From the NCBI GenBank assembly GCA_003501375.1, contig DNPO01000178.1, forward strand, positions 1 through 10,604: a stretch of 10,604 bases of DNA, read 5' to 3'. The position numbers and the translations under genes are program-made. Below, piece after piece: positions 5,439 to 10,604 of this stretch. This DNA is from Candidatus Sumerlaeota bacterium (lineage in GTDB: Bacteria > Sumerlaeota > Sumerlaeia > UBA8349). Below the pieces are notes generated by a model, which saw only the letters and a list, made by a program, of their open reading frames with translations, searched no databases and had not been told where the DNA came from. Numbering within the stretch: position 1 is the stretch's first letter; every line of letters starts with the position of its first letter.

Positions 5439-8243
5439 ATGGCGCATTTTCTCAAAAAAACACTGTACTTCATTGTTGGAATTGGATTTATGGTATTTGT
5501 ATTCCTATCGATTCCTGCACGAAATGTATTTGCCCAGCCCACGGTTCCGACCCCATCGGGATGTCAACTCCTTGACATTCGATTGAATCCCCCGCAAGGT
5601 GATCTGTATCGTGTTGCCATTCGCCTGACAGAAATCCCTGCGTATTCCGTTTCGAAACCCCAGCCCGGTGAACCGTTGCGTGTGGAACTTGCTCGCACCA
5701 GCGCCAGCCAGGATTGGCTGACTAAAACATTTAAAGGCAACGAGTTAATTCGTGATTTGCGCCTCACCCCCTCAGCGGAAACGCTTACGCTGGAGTTTGT
5801 TTTGGGTGCTGCGGTCAAAGTCGATAAAATGAACTTGGCAAGCGACGGGATTATTCTGCTGGACATTCGGAAACGCGCCGCGAACGAAACGCCGCTTCCT
5901 ACGCCCATGGCAACAGCCAAGGCTACGGTGGTTTCGAACGCGCTCCCTGCACTTCCTCCAGCCCCTTCCAATCCAGTTTCTCCATCCCCTGTTTCTCGAA
6001 CTGATCGGTCTGAAAAAACCACTCCTTCCCCCGCACTCGTTTCTACAGCGCAAACCCCGGTTGTGCGTTCTGCCTTGCCTCCCGTTTTACCAGCCCTTCC
6101 TGTCATGTCGCCCAGCATTGCGCCTGCGCTTCCGGGGGCGTCGCCCGCTCCGGTGCGGGCCGTTTTGCGGCAGACCTCCTCAGAAAATATTGCGGCTTTG
6201 ACCGCCCCGATTTCTTTCCTCGGGTCTTCGGAAATGGTCCGCATCTTTTTGCAGGACAAGGATTATATGAAAGTGGTGGACTTGGGAATTTCGGCCTTGC
6301 GCATTCCGCAATCGCGGGCGTCTCTGGAAGCCCTGCTTTATTTTCTGGCCGAAGCACGGTTCAAACTGGAGGAATTACGTTCGGTTCCGGCATCCACAGA
6401 AACACCAGACTGGATCGCAGCACAAACCTATTACACGCAAGCCGTTCGTTTTGCTCCGACTTCGCCATGGCATCCCCTTGCACTCTATCGTCTGAGCCAG
6501 ATTGCCGGGTACTTGAACAGTCCCGAAGAGGAAATGGCGCGGTTGAAACTTGTGCAGTCGAGTTACCCCGATTCTGCTCGCGTGCCCGAAGTCATGCTGG
6601 ACATTGGCAAAGCCTCCCTGGCGATGTACGATGGGACTTCATCCTCCTCTAAGACTGTTTATGCCCGCACCTTGTTGGCAGAAACAAGCCAAACCCTGCA
6701 ACAGTATCTGGCCAAATATTCCGATGGGGGCGAAGGGCAGGAGCGTGCCCAAGTGATGCTGGGGTGCATCGCCTACCACCAGGGAGACAATGAACAGGCG
6801 TATGGGTATTTGCAGGGCAAGAAAATCCCCATCGAGTTGCACGAAGCCAGCGAATTGCGCGCCTTGGCAGCCCACAAAGTCAAGAAGGTGGATTTGACAA
6901 ACCCCAAGGATGAGGGTGAAAAGCGGATGTTAGATACCATCAAAGGGTCGCTGGTTCCGCGATACCGATTGGAATTGGCCCGCTTGTTTGAAGATGCGGG
7001 AGCCATTCGTGACGCCTTGTTCCAATACGAACATGTGGCAAGTGGCAACGTCCCTGGTGCGACGGCCGATGATGTGGAGGCCGCAAACCGTGCAATGGCG
7101 CGAATCGCTTTGCAGGACTTGCGCTTGAATCGTGAGCCTCAAGCATTGGTGGAGGCCGAGGCATACACGCACCCGGTCGAAAAATTGAAAAAAATGGTGG
7201 AGGATACCTTTAGCCTGCGTCCCCGCGCGGAGATTTTGGGCGATCTGGTACAACAACTGGTCGCACGGGGACAGGAGCAAGAGGCCATCCAACTTGCCAT
7301 GCCCTTCCTGAAAGAAAGCGTGGCGCTGAAAAAAATTAATGCCGAGTTGCTCAAAGATTTGGAAGGCGCGGTTCCACAAGCGTTACAGCAGGCGCAAAAG
7401 GACGAAAACGCCTTATTTGCATACCAAATTTCCGAAGTGTTTGCGCCTTATCTGGATACTCTGCCGCAAAAGGACGATCACCTCTTGGTTATTGCGCAAA
7501 TGTTGTTGAACGCCGGGCTGCGTGAGCAGGCCAACAAAACGCTCGATCGCATGAGCCCTTATCCTAATTTAACACCGTCCCAACAGGCATCGCTGACGAT
7601 GCTGCGTCGCGAAATCCGACTGGACCCGACCCGCCCGGACATTATTAAACAAGAAGCGCCCGGTGTTTTGGAAACGACCACGGATCCGTTCCTGCGCGCA
7701 CGCGTGCTCAAGTTACTGGCGGACGTTTCCGCCAAGGAAGGTGAGCACGAGCATGCGGCCAAAACTTTGTTGAAAGCTGCTGCGATCAAAGAGTTGGGTT
7801 GGCGTCAACGTTTAGGCTTTCAGGAGGCAGCAACGCGTCAATATAATGCCGCCGGAAACTCACCCAAAGTGCTCGAAACGGCTTGGCAGGGCCTCAGAGA
7901 CTTCGAAAGCGCCGGAATTCCGTTATCTGAGGGCGCTGAGCCGTTGGAATACCTTTTGCTACTACTAGCCCAGAACTTCGAGAAGTTGGGCGACTATCCG
8001 AAAGCCGCCACGGCTTACGAACAGTATTTGCAGAATTTCCCGCAGGGATTAGATGTTCAAGAAGTGCGTTTCCGGTTGGCGGGGGTGTACGAACAGAATG
8101 GCCAACCCAAGAAAGCGCTCGATATGTTTGATACGATTACCACCGCGACGATTGGCGACAAATTCTGGGGAACCTCCGCTCAAAAAGCCGCCGAGCACCT
8201 GCGTTGGAAGTCCGATAAAGCCGCCGTGTTGCAGAAGAAATAA
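5439..8243 (+). CDS. Exported AMIN-like/TPR repeat protein
   Basis: A 934-residue protein with a Sec signal (MAHFLKK, hydrophobic stretch, probable cleavage after Ala32 in NVFAQP), so it is probably periplasmic or envelope-associated. Residues about 42-146 are beta-rich and resemble an AMIN domain, a periplasmic module that binds peptidoglycan or secretin partners. A Pro/Ser/Ala-rich linker follows (about 149-243). The rest (about 256-926) is mainly alpha-helical TPR-like repeats, clearest at the end (GDYPKAATAYEQYLQNFP, then YEQNGQPKKALDMFDTI). I chose the ATG at 5439 because it begins the signal peptide; AGGA stands 12 nt upstream. An ATG at 5427 touches AGGA, and a TTG at 5352 overlaps the candidate -35. 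It is followed by a kinase and a regulator on the same strand, suggesting a scaffold whose production or sensing is linked to them. No precise family is recognised. Confidence 0.85.
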   Translation: MAHFLKKTLYFIVGIGFMVFVFLSIPARNVFAQPTVPTPSGCQLLDIRLNPPQGDLYRVAIRLTEIPAYSVSKPQPGEPLRVELARTSASQDWLTKTFKGNELIRDLRLTPSAETLTLEFVLGAAVKVDKMNLASDGIILLDIRKRAANETPLPTPMATAKATVVSNALPALPPAPSNPVSPSPVSRTDRSEKTTPSPALVSTAQTPVVRSALPPVLPALPVMSPSIAPALPGASPAPVRAVLRQTSSENIAALTAPISFLGSSEMVRIFLQDKDYMKVVDLGISALRIPQSRASLEALLYFLAEARFKLEELRSVPASTETPDWIAAQTYYTQAVRFAPTSPWHPLALYRLSQIAGYLNSPEEEMARLKLVQSSYPDSARVPEVMLDIGKASLAMYDGTSSSSKTVYARTLLAETSQTLQQYLAKYSDGGEGQERAQVMLGCIAYHQGDNEQAYGYLQGKKIPIELHEASELRALAAHKVKKVDLTNPKDEGEKRMLDTIKGSLVPRYRLELARLFEDAGAIRDALFQYEHVASGNVPGATADDVEAANRAMARIALQDLRLNREPQALVEAEAYTHPVEKLKKMVEDTFSLRPRAEILGDLVQQLVARGQEQEAIQLAMPFLKESVALKKINAELLKDLEGAVPQALQQAQKDENALFAYQISEVFAPYLDTLPQKDDHLLVIAQMLLNAGLREQANKTLDRMSPYPNLTPSQQASLTMLRREIRLDPTRPDIIKQEAPGVLETTTDPFLRARVLKLLADVSAKEGEHEHAAKTLLKAAAIKELGWRQRLGFQEAATRQYNAAGNSPKVLETAWQGLRDFESAGIPLSEGAEPLEYLLLLLAQNFEKLGDYPKAATAYEQYLQNFPQGLDVQEVRFRLAGVYEQNGQPKKALDMFDTITTATIGDKFWGTSAQKAAEHLRWKSDKAAVLQKK

Positions 8244-8296
8244 AGGACGAGATTCACGACTTGCCACACAAAGGCACAGAGAACTGCAGAAAATAA

Positions 8297-8372
8297 AACA
8301 TGGATAAACAGGATGGACAGGATTTTTTTCATCTTCTGTTTTTTTATCCTGTAAATCCTGCTTATCCATGTT
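8297..8372. repeat. ACAGGAT-type inverted repeat between TPR gene and kinase
   Basis: Two 27-bp arms (8297-8323 and 8346-8372) are inverted with 24 matches, and each carries repeated ACAGGAT units. The loop is T-rich (8324-8345). This ATGGATAAACAGGAT / ATCCTG..TTATCCAT motif is a type I know to be scattered through intergenic regions of many environmental genomes, where it produces false reading frames. Just upstream, 8256-8275 (GCCACACAAAGGCACAGAG) looks like one arm of another widespread repeat type. Together they fill most of the 175-nt gap before the kinase, whose ribosome site (8405-8410) lies beyond. Confidence 0.75.
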
Positions 8373-8418
8373 GAAAAACGTTTGAATGTTTTGAATCAGG
8401 TTTTAAGGAGCCGTCATC

Positions 8419-9816
8419 ATGGTTACTGTCATTGATACCACCACATTTCCCCACGCTGCATTCCCGAATGCCGCCTGGCCGGTGCCGCACGAAACCTATT
8501 CGCAATTGCAGGAGGCTTTCCAGTCGTTCAACGATGCCGCTGCCCGCTTCCAGGAGCAGTACGCCAAACTGGAAACCCGCGTTGCTGAACTCAACCTCGA
8601 ACTGGACTCCGCCAACAAGCGGTTGACCAATAACCTGCGCGAGAAACAAAAGGTACAGGATTACCTGGCCACCCTGCTGGAGAGTTTGCCGGTGGGGGTG
8701 GTGGGACTTGACGGTGCGGGGCGTGTGCTGTCCAGCAACCGCCGGGCAACGGAGATACTGGAACTCTCAGCCGAAGAATTGAGCGGCAAAGACCTGCGCG
8801 ATGTGCTGAGTACAATTCCCCCGCTCTTTTCCGAGGGGGATTCGTGTGAGGTGCAAATCGACACCCCCAAGGTGCCCCGGAAGCGCATTCTAAAATTGCA
8901 ACGCGTGAGCACGGGCACAACGCCCCAGTTGGAATCACTGGAGATCGGTGGTTACCTGAGCGCAGCGCTAAATCCGGACGTGCTGCTGCCGGCTCTTTCT
9001 GCCGGGGCCGATGATATTTCTGAACCGGATATTGATCGCGTGGTATTGATCGAGGATGTGACGGAAATGCGGCGCTTGGAAAATCAGGACGGGCGCAACA
9101 ACCGTCTTGCCGCAATGGGCGAGATTGCCGTGAACGTGGCGCATGAAATCCGCAACCCGCTCGGGAGTATCGAATTGTTTGCCTCCATGCTCCAGCGCGA
9201 CTTGGCCAACGACGTAAAGAACGGTCCGTTGGCGGCACATATTTGCTCCGGTGTCCGCTGTGTGGATCATATCGTTTCCAACATTTTGCAATTCTCGCGT
9301 CCGACGCGGCTTGTGTGCGCGGACTTTGATTTGCACGATCTGATCGAAGAAACCCTGTTGTTTGCTGAGCATGCCCTGCGTCAAAAAGGCGTTGCGGTAC
9401 AACGGAACTTTGCGGACAAAGCGATTCCGCTCACCGCCGATGCGGAGTTACTCAAGCAGATGTTTCTGAATCTGTTCTTGAACGCCATTCAGGCCACGCC
9501 TGAGGGCGGAACGGTGGGGGTGGATACGATCCCCAATTGCAAGACGGTGGAGGTGCGCGTGTGGGATTCCGGTTGCGGGTTTGCCCCCGGGATGCGCGAC
9601 AAAATTTTCGACCCGTTCTTCACCACGCGCCGCAAGGGTACTGGACTGGGATTGACGATTGTACACAATATTGTCACTGCGCATGAGGGTAGTATTGAAG
9701 CCGATAACCGCTCCGAGGGTGGCGCAATGTTCTCCATTGTGCTACCGAAAAAAGCATCCAGCCTCTGCGATGGAAAAGAATTTTCCATCGTGGGAAGCCA
9801 TGAAAGCCAAGCCTAA
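8419..9816 (+). CDS. Soluble PAS-type sensor histidine kinase
   Basis: A 465-residue kinase without any membrane segment, so it senses a cytosolic signal or a protein partner. Domains in order: a coiled coil (about 25-85), a PAS domain (about 85-215, beginning LLESLPVGVVGLDGAGRVL), a HisKA dimerisation domain with H-box VAHEIRNPLGSIELFASML and phospho-accepting His242, and a HATPase domain. The HATPase shows an N-box with Asn351 and Asn355 (NLFLNAIQAT), DSGCGF (383-388), FDPFFTTRRKGTGLGLTIV (397-415), and ends near 445. The coiled-coil plus PAS front and the RLAAMGEIAVNVAHEIRNPLGS signature recall FlrB/FleS-type kinases paired with sigma-54 regulators; flagellar control is not shown by anything here. 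AAGGAG 8 nt before ATG sets the start. The last 20 residues fall outside the domain and are encoded across a perfect hairpin. The response regulator follows after 114 nt and is the likely partner. Confidence 0.95.
   Translation: MVTVIDTTTFPHAAFPNAAWPVPHETYSQLQEAFQSFNDAAARFQEQYAKLETRVAELNLELDSANKRLTNNLREKQKVQDYLATLLESLPVGVVGLDGAGRVLSSNRRATEILELSAEELSGKDLRDVLSTIPPLFSEGDSCEVQIDTPKVPRKRILKLQRVSTGTTPQLESLEIGGYLSAALNPDVLLPALSAGADDISEPDIDRVVLIEDVTEMRRLENQDGRNNRLAAMGEIAVNVAHEIRNPLGSIELFASMLQRDLANDVKNGPLAAHICSGVRCVDHIVSNILQFSRPTRLVCADFDLHDLIEETLLFAEHALRQKGVAVQRNFADKAIPLTADAELLKQMFLNLFLNAIQATPEGGTVGVDTIPNCKTVEVRVWDSGCGFAPGMRDKIFDPFFTTRRKGTGLGLTIVHNIVTAHEGSIEADNRSEGGAMFSIVLPKKASSLCDGKEFSIVGSHESQA
9768..9790 (+). 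other. Perfect hairpin inside the kinase C-terminal codons
   Basis: CGATGGAAAA at 9768-9777 is exactly inverted at 9781-9790 around a 3-nt loop. It lies past the end of the catalytic domain, in codons for a tail that is not conserved in the family. No T run follows, so it is not a terminator. It may be a small insertion that lengthened the protein, or an mRNA structure at the gene's end. Confidence 0.5.
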
Positions 9817-9906
9817 AAGGACATAAGGGACTGCAAGGACACAAAGGACAAACCTCAAATTACTCATTTTTTGTCCTTTACGTCCTTGCTGTCCTTTTCG
9901 TCCTTT
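9816..9906. repeat. 9-bp-period AAAGGACNN inverted repeat
   Basis: Two 37-bp arms (9816-9852 and 9870-9906) are inverted with 31 matches. Within each arm the motif AAAGGACNN recurs at a strict 9-bp spacing, four times, with variable bases mostly at the NN positions. The left arm starts on the last base of the kinase stop codon, and the right arm ends 10 nt before the regulator's ribosome site, so the element occupies nearly the whole gap. The RNA would fold into a long imperfect hairpin between two genes whose products act as a pair. Confidence 0.8.
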
Positions 9907-9930
9907 CTTAAAAACTAAGGGAGAATGACT

Positions 9931-10604
9931 ATGACAACCGCGCGTATTTTAATTGCTGACGACGAACCCGGGATGCAGGCCGCTCTGCGGGAAGTGCTTA
10001 CCCGCCAGGGGTATCAGGTACAGACCGCATCCGACGGTGTTGCTGCTCTGGCAATTCTCGAATCCGAACCGTTCGATTTGCTCATCACCGACGTGCGCAT
10101 GCCCGAGATGGGCGGTATCGAACTGTTGGAACGCGCCAGGCGTCGGCAACCCTATCTGAGTGCGTTGGTCATGACGGCGTTCGGCACGGTGGAAGACGCC
10201 GTGGATGCGATGAAAAAAGGCGCAACGGACTACCTCCTCAAACCGTTCTCCACTGAAACCATTGAAAAAACCGTAACGCGCGTGCTGCAAAATTCCCGCG
10301 TTGCTGACGCTGCTGCCAATGCCGCGCTGGTCGAAGAAGAAACGGAATTGCGCGTCACCAGCGGTGTTGAACCCATCTCCGCCAGTCCGCTGATGCACCA
10401 GGTGCTCGATTTGTGTAAACAGGTCGCAGATTCCGTTGCCACCGTGTTGTTGCAAGGCGAGAGCGGTTCTGGTAAGGAAGTCATCGCTCGCTATATTCAC
10501 CAACTGAGCGGACGTGGCAATGGGCCGTTCGTTGCTGTCAATTGCGCCGCTCTTCCCGAAGGCTTGCTGGAAAGCGAACTGTTCGGGCACGAAAAAGGCG
10601 CGTT
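9931..10604 (+). CDS. NtrC-family sigma-54-dependent response regulator (partial)
   Basis: The first 224 residues of a sigma-54 activator; the window ends within the gene. The receiver domain (about 5-120) has the acidic pair Asp10-Asp11, the phospho-acceptor Asp54 in [13 protein letters not shown], Thr82 and Lys104 (YLLKPFS). A linker (about 121-145) leads into the AAA+ domain, where Walker A is GESGSGKE (176-183) and the region [20 protein letters not shown] is typical. The sequence stops at HEKGA plus two bases of a Phe codon, that is, within the GAFTGA loop that contacts sigma-54. The DNA-binding domain is beyond the edge. An ATG at 9925 is in frame, but AAGGGAG (9917-9923) is only 1 nt from it and 7 nt from the ATG at 9931, which is preferred. 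The upstream kinase is the probable phospho-donor. Confidence 0.95.
   Translation, partial: MTTARILIADDEPGMQAALREVLTRQGYQVQTASDGVAALAILESEPFDLLITDVRMPEMGGIELLERARRRQPYLSALVMTAFGTVEDAVDAMKKGATDYLLKPFSTETIEKTVTRVLQNSRVADAAANAALVEEETELRVTSGVEPISASPLMHQVLDLCKQVADSVATVLLQGESGSGKEVIARYIHQLSGRGNGPFVAVNCAALPEGLLESELFGHEKGA

Noticed and set aside
5564..6259. Minus-strand frame of 231 codons opposite the Pro-rich linker of the TPR gene
   Set aside because: A frame kept open by biased composition of the Pro/Ser/Ala-rich linker; low-complexity translation with no domain.
8049..8369. Minus-strand open frame of 106 codons spanning the end of the TPR gene and the following repeats
   Set aside because: It overlaps the TPR coding region in antisense, and its N-terminal part is a translation of the ACAGGAT inverted repeat. 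No ribosome site is seen.
9816..9906. CRISPR-like array
   Set aside because: The 9-bp unit has no spacers of 25-40 bp, and the arms are inverted rather than direct.
9949..10590. Minus-strand frame of 213 codons opposite the response regulator
   Set aside because: Antisense shadow; the plus strand encodes an unmistakable receiver and AAA+ domain.
1..10604. tRNA or rRNA genes, or insertion sequences with a transposase
   Set aside because: No cloverleaf with conserved T-arm bases, no rRNA-like segment, and no transposase motif was seen on either strand.

Overview
The window looks like chromosomal DNA of a Gram-negative bacterium. The signs are a long YidC with a periplasmic domain, an exported lipoprotein, an exported tetratricopeptide protein and a sigma-54-type response regulator. 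Base composition is moderate, by eye slightly above 50% GC. Strong AAGGAG-type ribosome sites precede several genes. The intergenic gaps are full of small hairpin-forming repeats of several unrelated families. That habit and the basic-tailed YidC recall PVC-type or related candidate phyla, but no phylum can be fixed from this window alone.

Layout. (1) Positions 1-1007: a strong hairpin, then a rightward gene for an exported alpha-acetolactate decarboxylase lipoprotein (budA-like), closed by a hairpin terminator that also serves the convergent operon. (2) Positions 1028-5065, leftward: the classic cluster rpmH-rnpA-yidD-yidC-jag (ribosomal protein L34, RNase P protein, YidD, YidC insertase, KH/R3H RNA-binding protein). 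A near-consensus promoter lies at 5037-5065, and a possible 18-residue leader peptide ends 3 nt before rpmH. (3) Positions 5066-5438: a divergent intergenic region with a 169-bp element made of nested palindromes and a candidate rightward promoter. (4) Positions 5439-10604, rightward: a 934-residue exported protein (AMIN-like domain, Pro-rich linker, TPR array), a soluble PAS-type histidine kinase, and an NtrC-family response regulator cut by the window edge in its GAFTGA loop.

The leftward operon is housekeeping: RNase P biogenesis, ribosome assembly and membrane-protein insertion. The rightward genes look like one module, in which a cytosolic kinase and its sigma-54 activator lie behind an envelope TPR scaffold; their target is not visible here. 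The most unusual aspect is the intergenic DNA. Four same-strand gene junctions (yidC-jag, rnpA-yidD, TPR-kinase, kinase-regulator) each hold an inverted repeat of a different sequence family. Three of these start at or within a few bases of the upstream gene's stop codon, and in rnpA the repeat supplies the last codons. A further nested-palindrome element in the divergent region shows compensatory base changes between its arms.
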